Assembly: GCA_031216915.1 (NCBI GenBank)
Contig: CM062296.1
Coordinates: forward strand, 796,397,608 to 796,461,607
DNA: 64,000 nucleotides
Direction: 5' to 3'
From: Pictodentalium vernedei
Taxonomy: Eukaryota > Mollusca > Scaphopoda > Dentaliida > Dentaliidae
Positions 1 to 9,711 of the stretch are shown in pieces. Both the position numbers and the translations under genes were made by a program. Below the pieces are notes generated by a model, which saw only the letters and a program-made list of their open reading frames with translations, did not search any database and had not been told where the DNA came from. The first letter of the stretch is position 1. Every line of letters begins with the position of its first letter.

Positions 1-342
1 GTGTGAAGCATTTGTATATGTCAAGTGTCAAACGGGCGTTAATATACAATCCTCGGACACTTTTAAAGAATATAAAGAGTCTCAATTCTCTGGACTAACT
101 TTATTTATTTGCTTACTTTAAAAATAATTAGTATAAAGGGTTATACTGGATGTAAATAGAGAACATGAATGTTATTGTGCTCAATTATGAAGGGTTTTGT
201 ATCTTTCTAATTTATCATAAAATAAGAAAGATACATGTAAAGCCTAATACCCCTTTTCTCCTTGAGGGGTTGACTCTATGTTATATAGTTGAGCTTATTG
301 GATTTTCCTCTATGTCCTAGGCCTTCCAGCCTTTTTACTATT

Positions 343-431
343 CAGCTATATCTGGGTCATTGGTACAGTATAAAAATGTTAAAAAATTTATAGTAATTTA
401 TATATTTTTTATACTTACCAATGACCCAGAC
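343..431. repeat. Internal complementary region of element A
   Basis: The first part is the reverse complement of the left end of this family (compare 56935-56970). The second part is the reverse complement of the right end (compare 680-734). The two are fused as they would be in a circular intermediate. This is the diagnostic DIRS1-type structure thought to template completion of the ends during replication. Confidence 0.85.
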
Positions 432-505
432 GGGGATGGCCCTCCCAGGAGTTGGGAACTCATACCTCCCCGCTGAGTACATAGCGCTGACCAAGCACTG
501 CTTGT

Positions 506-734
506 AAGAATGATAATTGGCGCCAATTTCGGAACGTCCTTGACACTGCGCATGCGCAGTAAGGTCAAAGTATGGAGGACCTTCAGGACATGATTTCTTT
601 GGTTTTAGATGCAAATTTTGGGGATTGGGGGGCAAAATTTGTGTTTGGCCCTAGTATTTTAAGAGTTAGCACCAGCTATGTCTGGGTCATTGGTAAGTAT
701 AAAAAATATATAAATTACTATAAATTTTTTAACA
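506..734. repeat. Right inverted terminal repeat of element A
   Basis: This stretch is the inverted match to left ends such as 56935-57135. It contains the 16-bp palindrome actgcgcatgcgcagt at 545-560 and a second palindrome around ttggcgccaa at about 517-526. It ends with the conserved ggtaagtataa block shared by all copies. Confidence 0.85.
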
Positions 735-1629
735 TCCCAAGCAAAATTGGCATGTTTATTTTCCTGTCGACCTCGTTTTTTGGAAGCTGTCACTTGTTTC
801 AAATGAGTGTGCACACTGATGTCAATAGTTGTCTGAAACACGCCCACAACATATAGTTTTTACAGTGGTTGAACATCATCAGAAAGATAGTGATTGAACA
901 CTGTCACATACGAGCGGTGCACAACTCATTGTGAAAGAACACTGCCACTTTCGAGCGTGCACAACTCACTCACTGTGAAAACGGGTGTTCAGAAATTAAT
1001 CAGAAAGTGGTAATTAAAAATAAAAAATAATTACAACTCTGGTATATGAGAATTATACAGTAATATAACCAGGAATATCATTTATGACTTATTGGTTCAA
1101 TAAAACATGCTCATTTATCATTTCATCATGCTCAACATGTGAAGTTATGACTTTCAGTGTAAAATCAATTTTTTGAATTTTGACCAGGGAGGCAACTATT
1201 TTGTTATTCGTATTCCGCTGTGTAAATTTTTTCTGGTCTTCATGTTATGATTTTTTTTATTGATTTTGTGTGAAGCTATATTTTGTTTTATTCGTAATAA
1301 ATGTACATATTTAAAAAAAAACCCAGCTATTTATAAACAGACTATGTGTGTCTGTTTTCAAGGGGATGGTTTGCAGTGTTGATTGACATACTTAACTTAA
1401 GTCCATTTCTGGCTTCGAGAGTAACCTGTACAAAAAATGAAAACAACACCACATGGTTTTCTGTTTGTTGTATAAATTAAATTGTGGATTAAAACCCGAA
1501 ATCTGAAAATGAAACGTATGTACAAGATAATTATGAGAATTTTTAAAGCATATTCTAGAAAACTGGTGGGCGGTTCCCAAAGAAACATAACATACCCAGT
1601 GGATACTTACTTGTCTTATATAGGAGGCC

Positions 1630-1636
1630 TATCCCC

Positions 1637-1667
<31 letters not shown>

Positions 1668-1673
1668 ACACAC
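1630..1673. repeat. Poly-C plus (CA)n microsatellite
   Basis: A run of more than 20 cytosines is followed directly by about ten CA dinucleotides. Confidence 0.95.
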
Positions 1674-2439
1674 TTTGCAATTTATCCACTGCAAGCACCT
1701 CCTGGGCTTCGACACGAGTCGTCAGTACGGTATTGTTTTTGATGATGTCTGTATATCCAAGTATCAGATAATGTAAGGGGATAGTTGTCGTTATTCTTTT
1801 CATTTTCGATACGGTAGGTCGACTTTGTTGGGAACGGGTCAACACGCTCCGGGCCAAGTCGCCCTGGGTCAAATTGGCCGAGTTAAGTTAAATATTTTCT
1901 TCCTAAAATCTTGATGTATTAGTGTTTCAAAACAGATGGTGATCATATCATGATTAGTTGTACACATGTATATGTACTTGCATGTCCAACACATCCTTTT
2001 AAAGTACATTGTATACATATGCATTGTTTCAACTGCTATATTTTGATAGTAGACAATGAAATTAGTAAGTTAATGCATATATATACATATGCATTGTGAC
2101 TACTGGTGCATGATTACATTTGCATGTGTAATTGATAGTGTTCTTTCTGTGGGAACGAAGTGAACTGAAGTACACATGTAGTGCTTTTTCATTTTGGTAC
2201 ACAACAGGGTCAAGTAGTTATAACCAATGCCTATAAGGTGAACGTGGAAGTCCTCTCAAGTTGACAATGGGTAGAAACAGTTAATCTTTAATACAGTTAC
2301 TTCATATTTGTTCTGGTCATGATATAGCCATATATGCTGAAAGTGACCTTAAACACCAAAAATGATAATGATATGTGATAGAAATTGTATGAGACATGTA
2401 CATATACAAAAGCTATTAAAATCATCCAAACATTCAGAT

Positions 2440-2868
2440 ACGTTTTTAATGGTCATTAATTTCATAAAATATTTATTCTGATAATTAATTGCTATTAATT
2501 TTTTTTTATCTTAAAGAGAAGAAAATAATTCACATTTTCATTGCCATTAAAAACAAGTTTTATTTATCAGTTCAATTAATGGCTATGAAAAGATGAAGAG
2601 TTTTGTCATTTAATTGCTGTTAATCACTTCATTACGAAAAGTAATGGGTTTTTTATGTTCATTAAAATCTTTCCAAAGAATATTTTTTAATTTTTAACAG
2701 TTTTTAATGGGTTTTCTTGTTTTTCATGGCCATTAAATACAGTTATTTAAACTTTTTAATGGGCAACACGAGTTTCCATTTAAAAAAAAGAAACAGAAAT
2801 TAATGGCCACCTTTAATGGAAAATGATGGTTTTAATGGGGTTTTAATGGGAAATTAATGGATTGGTAC
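2440..2868. repeat. ATTAATGG-rich degenerate repeat, copy 1
   Basis: The block is filled with variants of ttttaatggg, attaatggcc and their complements, ending at ctgcagtagtga (about 2868-2880). A related block lies inverted at about 53040-53560 and shares the ctgcagtagtga edge, so this is a dispersed repeat family rather than random AT richness. Confidence 0.7.
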
Positions 2869-3339
2869 TGCAGTAGTGATTGGACTTAATGCCGATGATG
2901 GTGAATAGGACGGCTGGTGGTTTCAGGACATTTGCTTTCAGGGTGAAGTGAGTTGAGTTTGTTTATTAGCTTAATTGGTTGGAGTTGCAACTTGATCTGG
3001 CAGTTAACATAGACTCACAAACAACACTTATTTTATTATAATTTATTGAAGAATGCCTATTAAAATCCTCTAATGAATTGGAACAAAATCAATTCACATG
3101 AACAAAATCTTTAATTACTTTTTAAGATTACTTAACAGCCAGTGTGTTGCTGAATTGGAGCTTGGCTTTTTAGCTTAACGTGACAAAGTCAAGATTAGCT
3201 ATTGCCATTACGTGTGCGGAAGTCTGTCAGTCTGTTCATATTTTCTTAAGCTCAGGCTACACCCTGTAGTTCTTGTCCGATCATCACAAAATTGCAAAAT
3301 ATGCAGGTTTAAGGTCATGTCTAGATGAAAATGTCCCCT

Positions 3340-3602
3340 TTCTTATCAACCTACTCACAATTGTTTACTTCAGGCTTGCACTACAGTGGAAGTCCCTAAC
3401 TCGGATAAAATACTCTCTATTTTTGTCTTTCCCAAGCAATTTGGGAAAGAAAAGTGGTGCAAAAGAACCAAGAAAAAATAAGCCAAAACTGGGTCGAGTG
3501 CAACCGGCGCAGACCCAGTACGGGACGCTCTCTCCCAAGTACAACTCCACGACTTCTGTTGCCAGTGCGCATATACCGTCTCTAAAGACTCATTCTTTTT
3601 AT
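3340..3602. repeat. Left inverted terminal repeat of element B
   Basis: From ttcttatcaacctactcaca onward this is the inverted counterpart of 9424-9711. Matching blocks include the caattgtttacttcaggc edge, the tttcccaagcaatttggga block and the agagactcattctttt inner edge. Confidence 0.85.
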
Positions 3603-3979
3603 AATCTGCTTCGTGTCGAGATGTTTTTGCATGCTTATCACTGTTTATCCAGCTCGATGTTTGATGATTCCTGATTCATTGTGCATCAGTGTATCCTTTG
3701 TATTCTCAGGAACAGTGTTTTTTTTATATTCTCTTCAATATTATATATCCATAATGTATATTTAATTGTTCTCTCTCGAGTCGCGCGCGAATTGTATTAG
3801 AGTTAGGTGTCAACGGGGTACCACTCCTACAGTTTTTCTTCTTTCTTTCAAGAGTAATCATCCTGTTGTGTGGTTCCCGGTCGACCGTCTGGGGTCTTTG
3901 TTTCTGTCACCTTTCTCTCTTCTTTGGGGGCGTTCTTCTGTTTTCTGATTTCACCTTCTCTGCTCCTCTCACCTCTATC

Positions 3980-6113
3980 ATGCCCAGGACAATTCCTTGT
4001 GGGCAATGTCTGCTGCCAAAGCATGTGGACGATTTACATTCGTCTTGTTCCTCCTGTAATGGGTGTTCGGCCGAGCGGCCATGTGGTGTCTGTGGTTCAT
4101 GGTCATCCACTTTCTGGGCGTCAGTTAACCGTGTCGTTCGTTCTCGTGGCCGTGCCTCCCGCTCCCGCGGGAAAGGAGAACATGGTCGTTCGGGGGCTCC
4201 CGAGCCGACCTTGTCTGGTGAGAGTTATTCCTCCTCCGTGGGGGATGTGCAGTCTTTTCCTGTAGTGGATACTGCGGGAGCCATTGAGTGTTCTGGTGAA
4301 GAGGTGCCTGGTTCCGGGACTACGGTCCCCCTCCAGTCGACATCTGATGCTGTCACTAGGGTTGTGACTCCTCCTTCGGAGCCAAGCAGGTGTACTCTCT
4401 CCACTATTTCACCAGCCTCAACGACTCTCGATGTATCTGCTACTACTGCTGGTCCGTCTGCTTCGTCATCAGTTTCAGCCGGCCTCGACTTTTCGCTGCA
4501 GGGGACTGCAGGAATGTCCGGTACTGTAGGCGTGGGATATCGGCCTCAGCCTTCCCTGACTTCAACTCGGCGAAGTTGGAAGAGGCTGCCGGCCGAACCC
4601 ATCTCTGTGGTCTCTTCGCCGTCGAGCACCACAGTTATGTCTTTGGATTCGGATGTTCTTAGTGGAGACACTATGAACTCCGTGGCGTCTCCGTCCACTC
4701 ATTCTGGCCTCACGACCAGTTTTGGGGGACCAACGCCTTTTGTGCAGCCTGGACCTTCTGCCCCGCAGAGGTCCGCGGTGACTCTCATGAGTTCTCGCCA
4801 TATTGATCCTCGGGATGCCTCGTACCCCTATACATGTCTGCCTTCAGATGTTTCGGCTGCCGCCCGTCGTCCCGCGTCGGGTGTTTTGGAGGATCGTGAC
4901 CCTTCGCTGGTTAAGAGTGTCAGAGGTGAAGCCACTTTGCCGGTTCGCTCTCCTGTCGAACCGGTCGGTACGGGCAGTGAGCTTAGGGAGGCCCTCTCCT
5001 TACTCACTCAGGTTCTATCTAAGAGCCTTCCTGTTGCTTCCAGCAAGGCAATGAGTGGTTTCCAGGCACCTCCTAAGGCGTGGTTTGCCCACGATGGGCT
5101 ATGTGTCTTCCGACTCTGGGGAGGAGTCCGACATGCTTGATGTCGAGGGCCAGCAGTCTTCGGACTTGGGGGCAGCTCTTGACTTTGTGTTTGGGTTTCT
5201 GCCTGATCTCAAACCTACTAACCAGCCGATAGTGTCAGCCTGGCCGCGATCATCGGTTGCGCGCCAACAGCCTATGGAGCAACCTGCTTCTGGGCGCCTT
5301 CGGCCATGCCAGTCGGTACAGGTGGTTGAAGCTTTTTCAGCATTGGACTCCAAGCTGAATTCCAAGGCTCTGAAGACTTCGTTCTTCACCAGGGTTGACA
5401 CCTTTTTGCCTCCTGTGCGTTATCGTTCCTACGATTCCGCCAATCCGTCGGTCTGCCAGACTTTGACGGTTCTGGATCAGGACTCCACTTCCCTCGGGCT
5501 TTCCAAGCCCAAGTCTGCCGTCATTCCTATGACGACTCTGGAGTCCCCATTGGGCTTATCTAGAGAGATGCTTGGCATGCTTTCTCTCTCAGATCACGTC
5601 GTCTCAGCTTTGGCTGCTTATCTGCCTCCAGATAAGTTTGACGAGGTGCAGGCTCCTTTGCGTGTGCTGTCCAAGGCACTTATGCATCTTACTCACACGC
5701 ATGCCTGTAACACGGCTAATCTGGAGTTAGTTCGAAGGGACGCTGTGCTGGACACAGGACGATCCCTTCCCAAGGAGCAGCGTGCTGCTCTTCGATCTGC
5801 TTCTTTGGCAGGTCCGCAACTTTTCCATGGTTCCGTGTCGACGGTCCGGGATGACGTTCTACGTCATTCCAAAGATCAGCTGCAGTTTCGTCAGCTTGAT
5901 CAACCTTCTAGGGGAGGCAAGGGCCGTTCCAAGCCTAAAAGGTACCCTTCTGCTTCCTCTGTGAAGCAAAAGGCTGGTCCTTCTGCCGCCGCCTCTACTT
6001 CTTACTCAAGGGGTGAGGGTAAGGGTCGGCAGAATCGAGGGAAGTCTCAGGATACTTCATTTAGTAGAGGAGGTGGTTTCTCCTCTCGCGGGCCTCGTCG
6101 GGGCTCGAAATGA
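3980..6113 (+). CDS. DIRS element B gag-like protein (one frameshift)
   Basis: This is the putative structural (Gag-like) protein of element B. The chosen start at 3980 gives an N-terminus beginning MPRTIPCGQC, followed by a Cys/His cluster of pattern CxxC ... HxxCxxCxxC that is also found at the start of element F gag. A long Ser/Thr/Pro-rich region follows. The frame ends at 5140, while the continuation (from about 5090, entering at GYVSSDSGEESDM) is one frame over and stays open to 6113, so a single-base indel near 5080-5100 probably splits one protein of about 710 residues. The C-terminus is basic and rich in Gly, Ser and Arg (SRGGGFSSRGPRRGSK), as expected for nucleic-acid binding. The role is inferred from position and from homology to F. 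Confidence 0.75.
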
Positions 6114-8078
6114 AGGTCCTCACCTCGACTCATCCCAGGTTGGAGGAAGGATAGCAGAGTTTGCAGACCATTGGGCCACCATCACATCCGGTCCGGGCTG
6201 CGAATATCCTTCCGACGGCACCCCACTCTGTCAAGGGTGCCTCTTCCAACCACAGTTCCTTCAGACGTTTTACGTCGGGTACTTTTGTCCATGGAGATTG
6301 GCAATCTCCTGGCAAAGGGGGCGATCGAGGTCGACAAGAACATTCAGTCAGTGGGTTTCTATTCCCGCCTGTTCTTGGTGCCGAAGAAGGACGGCCGACT
6401 CCGACCGGTTATCGATCTGAGTATCCTGAACCAGTCTATCATTGCTCCCAAGTTCAGCATGGAGACTTTCAGGTCGGTCCGCCAATCAATTCACCAGGGA
6501 GATTTCGCAGCCAGCATCGACCTGCGAGATGCTTACTTCCACGTTCCGATGCATCGGGCGTCACGGAAGTATCTCAGGTTCGCTTTTCTGGGGCGAGTTT
6601 ACCAGTTCAAGGCCATGCCTTTCGGCCTCAACCTGGCTCCTTGGGCGTTCACCAGACTGATGTCGCATGTGATAGCGTTCCATCGCACACAGTCCAGGGT
6701 GACTACTTCGGCATATCTGGACGATGTCGTCCAGAGGCATTCCAATGCTGCCTTACTGGAGTCGGATGTTGCCACTCTGTTGAGCTTGCTCACGTCGCTA
6801 GGATTCAGAGTCAACGAGGAGAAGTCGGACCTGGTCCCTTCTCAGTCGTTTTGTCATCTGGGGATGTCTTTCCAAACCCAATTTAATTTGGTAGTGGTTC
6901 CCCAGGCCAAGGCTGTGATTCTCTCAGCTTTTGCTCTGACTCTCTCCCAGTCCACGTGCGCGCCCGCTCGGAGTTTTCTCCGGCTGATCGGTCTCTGCGG
7001 TTCGGTGACGGATCTCATTCCTCTAGGTCAGTTGCATGTCAGACCTCTCCAACACTTTCTGCTCAGTCGTTGGAGGCCGAATGTAGATTCTCTGGATCAG
7101 GTGCTTCCGTTTCCGGAATCTCTGTATCCTCACCTTCTTCCCTGGACAGATGTTCAGTGGATTACGCAGGGTGTTCCATTGGACTTACCCACGTCCGATC
7201 GCATTCTGACGGCAGATGCCAGCGATCTCGGATGGGGTGCGACATTGGATCCTCTCGCTCTTTCCCTACACGGGATGTGGGACCAGGATCAAGCAGCTCT
7301 ACACATCAACCAGAAGGAGCTTCTTGCTCTTCTTCTGAGTTTCAGGCAGTGGATCCCTCACCTGTCGAATCACCAGGTCCTTCTGCTATCCGACAATTCG
7401 ACAGTGGTTGCTTACATTTGGAACCAGGGCGGCACGCACTCTGTTCCGATGTACGAATTAGCTCGGGATCTTCTACTGCTTGCTCAGGATGTTCACGCTG
7501 GAGTTGTTGTTTGTCACATTCCCGGTCATCTGAACATCCTAGCCGACTCCTTGTCCCGACAGGGCAGGGTTATTTCCACCGAGTGGATGCTTCACAGGGC
7601 AGTGTTCCAGTCGCTTTGCGATCTCTGGGGACGTCCCCACATCGACCTCTTTGCGACTCGTTGAAACCATCAGGTGGACACTTTCGTGTCCCCGTGTCCA
7701 GATACTCTGGCTTTTGCCGCGTACGCTCTGTCACTCGATTGGAACGGTCTAGTCGGCTACGCCTTCCCGCCGGTTCCGATTCTTCCTCAGGTTCTCGCCA
7801 AAATTCGAACCTGCAGTTGTCAAATCATTCTGATCGCTCCCCTGTCGCCTCAGTGGGTGTGAATCAATCAGCTCCGCTCGCTGATGGCGGCGGTTCCGAC
7901 ACGTCTCCCGCTACATCGTGACCTTCTTTGTCAAGGTCGCCCGAGGAGGTTTCACATTGACCCGACTTCATTGTGCCTTCATGCATATCTTTTGTCAGGT
8001 CCTGTCTCCTCCGTAGAGGTTTTTCGAGATGAGCAGTGGAGTGCATTTCTTCTTCAAGGAGGCACTCCACTGGTTTAG
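6013..8078 (+). pseudogene. DIRS element B reverse transcriptase/RNase H, interrupted
   Basis: This encodes the element's polymerase. The N-terminal part (GGRIAEFADHWATIT) is in one frame. A deletion near 6195 relative to F then shifts to the frame that opens at 6171. RT motifs follow in order: DLRDAYFHV (motif A with both Asp), PFGLNLAPWAF (motif B) and AYLDD at about 6713-6727 (catalytic motif C). RNase H motifs include TADASDLGWGA, a Glu in INQKE, LLSDNSTVVAY and HIPGHLNILADSLSR. In-frame TGA codons occur at 7662-7664 (just after DLFATR) and 7860-7862 (at a Trp position conserved in F). The same frame continues to 8078, where it overlaps the YR gene, as is usual in DIRS elements. Confidence 0.88.
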
Positions 8079-9073
8079 CTTATGCAGCTAAATGGAAGGT
8101 CTTCTGTCGATGGTGTGCTGATCACTCTGTTGATTATGCCAATTCTTCGATTTCACAGATTGCGGAGTTTCTGGTATATCTGTTTGATTCTCGGGGTCTC
8201 CAGCCTGTTACCATCAAGGGTTACATGTCCATGCTTTCAGAGACTTTTTCTTATGTGGGGAAGCATCCTATCGGCACTAATCCTTACCTCTCCAAGCTTG
8301 TTCGGCACTTTTCTTTCAAAAGGCCTCGGACTTTGCAGCTTACTCCACGATGGAATCTTTCGTGGGTGCTGCTTTGCTTGGGGGGAGGGGGGGGTGGGGG
8401 GGGGGGGGCGCTGTTTGAACCTTTATCCCAAGTGGATATGCATTTTCTCACATATAAGACGGCTTTTCTGATGGCATTTGCTTCGGCCAGACGGGTTAGT
8501 GAGCTTCACGCCCTCTCGGTTGACCTGGCCTTTTTTAGGAGCTTTCCCAACAGTGTTACTTTTACCACTGATTGCTCCTTTTTGGCCAAGAATCAGTTAC
8601 CAGATACTACTCCTCCTCCTATCTGTATCCGGGCTCTTCCTTCTGTTGAGGGTAATCGCCCTTTGCTCTGTTCGGTCCGTGCTATTCGCATTTATCTCGA
8701 TCGGACACGCTTCATACGGAAAGGCAGGAAACGCTTTTTTCTGTCTCTTATTCCAGGTCGACAGAAGATCTCTCCTCAATCCATTTCTCGATGGATTTGT
8801 CTTGCTATTCGTACGGCTTATGGTCATTTAGCAGCTGGCGATTGTATTACCAATCGTATTTCTGCTCACGAGGTGCAGGCACTATCCACCTCTTGGGCAT
8901 ATTCTAACTCCGTCAAGTTGTCGGATGTTATGCAGGCAGCCTACTGGAGAAATGCTTCTACTTTCTCCACCTTTTATCTGCGCCAGTTGCAGGAGCAGTC
9001 GGAGGACCTTTTTGCCCTGGGTCCTCTTTCTTCTGCTCAGGCTGTTGTCTGCCATAGCCATCAGGCTTCTTGA
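8036..9073 (+). CDS. DIRS element B tyrosine recombinase, catalytic Arg replaced
   Basis: This 345-residue tyrosine recombinase belongs to the phage integrase/XerD-like superfamily and in DIRS elements should integrate a circular DNA intermediate. An N-terminal core-binding region (AAKWKVFCRWC ... TIKGYMSMLSETF) precedes the catalytic domain. The first catalytic Arg is in SARRVSELHAL (R153), and the nucleophile Tyr is in STFYLRQL (Y314). The HxxR box reads HEVQ (H278, Q281), whereas F has HEVR and E has HELR, so the second catalytic Arg is lost. A poly-G tract at 8380-8408 inserts about nine residues, mostly Gly, without breaking the frame. The start is the first ATG in the frame and overlaps the RT frame. 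The protein is probably inactive. Confidence 0.88.
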   Translation: MECISSSRRHSTGLAYAAKWKVFCRWCADHSVDYANSSISQIAEFLVYLFDSRGLQPVTIKGYMSMLSETFSYVGKHPIGTNPYLSKLVRHFSFKRPRTLQLTPRWNLSWVLLCLGGGGGGGGGALFEPLSQVDMHFLTYKTAFLMAFASARRVSELHALSVDLAFFRSFPNSVTFTTDCSFLAKNQLPDTTPPPICIRALPSVEGNRPLLCSVRAIRIYLDRTRFIRKGRKRFFLSLIPGRQKISPQSISRWICLAIRTAYGHLAAGDCITNRISAHEVQALSTSWAYSNSVKLSDVMQAAYWRNASTFSTFYLRQLQEQSEDLFALGPLSSAQAVVCHSHQAS

Positions 9074-9280
9074 AGGTCAGTTTCAGCCTTGTGCTGTTAC
9101 TGCCCTTTTTCTGTCTGTGTGTCACACAGGCCCATATGTCTCCTTTCATTGTCCTTTACCAATGATTGCGACATTATGGTTGATAAGCCTCGGGACCTCT
9201 TCCTTCTGCTTCACGGTTCCAGTGCACTGGGGTTATGTGTGGGTTGGTTATGCGATTCCCCCCAGCCTTTTGACTATTCA

Positions 9281-9371
9281 GCCTGAAGTAAACAATTGTG
9301 AGTAGGTTGATAAGAAATCTAAATTTTATAGTAAATTTCCTTTCTTATTATACCTACCACAATTGTTTACA
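9281..9371. repeat. Internal complementary region of element B
   Basis: The first part (cctgaagtaaacaattgtga...) is the reverse complement of the left end at 3340-3375. The second part is the reverse complement of the right end at 9657-9711. It is preceded by the block ccagccttttgactattcag, which also precedes the ICR in the other family. Confidence 0.88.
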
Positions 9372-9423
9372 TGGAGGCCCTCCCGTCTTCTTTACGGGTA
9401 AAGAATCTAACATTGACGGATTC

Positions 9424-9711
9424 AAAAAGAATGAGTCTTTAGAGACGGTATATGCGCACTGGCAACGGAAGTCGTGGAGTTGTACTTGAGATAGAGCGTC
9501 CTGTACTGGGTCTGCGCCGGTTGCACTCGACCCAGTTTTGGCTTATTTTTTGTTGGTGCTTTTGCACCACTTTTCTTTCCCAAATTGCTTGGGAAAGACA
9601 AAAATAGAGAGTATTTTATCCGATTTAGGGACTTCCACTGTAGTGCAAGCCTGAAGTAAACAATTGTGGTAGGTATATAAGAAAGGAAATTTACTATAAA
9701 ATTTAGATTTT
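9424..9711. repeat. Right inverted terminal repeat of element B
   Basis: This is the inverted counterpart of 3340-3602, extended on its outer side by tggtaggtatataag...aaatttagattt. The apparent minus-strand reading frame here is only the antisense of the repeat. Confidence 0.85.

Larger units (their letters stand above)
1..734 (+). mobile_element. DIRS element A, 3' end
   Basis: This is the 3' untranslated tail, internal complementary region and right inverted terminal repeat of a DIRS-type retrotransposon whose body lies before the window. It is nearly identical to the end of element F (from about 63385). No coding sequence remains. The right terminus is placed after the motif aaattttttaaca at about 734, because that is where the copy stored in the internal complementary region stops matching. 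Downstream sequence (tcccaagc...) is unrelated to other copies. Confidence 0.85.
735..3339. other. Non-coding stretch between elements A and B
   Basis: I see no convincing exon or transposon gene here. The sequence is AT-rich. It includes short direct repeats around 860-980 (gtgcacaactca), a poly-C/CA tract near 1630 and an ATTAATGG-rich block at 2440-2868. Open frames are short and look like chance. Confidence 0.6.
3340..9711 (+). mobile_element. DIRS element B (separate family), near full length
   Basis: This tyrosine-recombinase retrotransposon of about 6.4 kb has inverted terminal repeats, gag, RT/RNase H, YR and an internal complementary region near its right end, the standard DIRS1 layout. 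The proteins are clearly homologous to those of element F but diverged, and the terminal repeats differ, so it is a separate family. Boundaries come from the internal complementary region at 9281-9371, which stores both ends. The coding regions carry frameshifts, two in-frame stops and one lost catalytic residue, so autonomy is unlikely although decay is modest. Confidence 0.9.

Noticed and set aside
3273..3674. Open frames of up to 133 codons at both ends of element B (3273-3674 plus, 9422-9769 minus)
   Set aside because: They are the same ITR sequence read in opposite directions and match no protein. They are explained by the repeat.
6956..7921. 321-codon Ser-rich open frame inside the B polymerase
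   Set aside because: It is an off-frame shadow of RT/RNase H; the true frame carries YLDD and the RNase H motifs.
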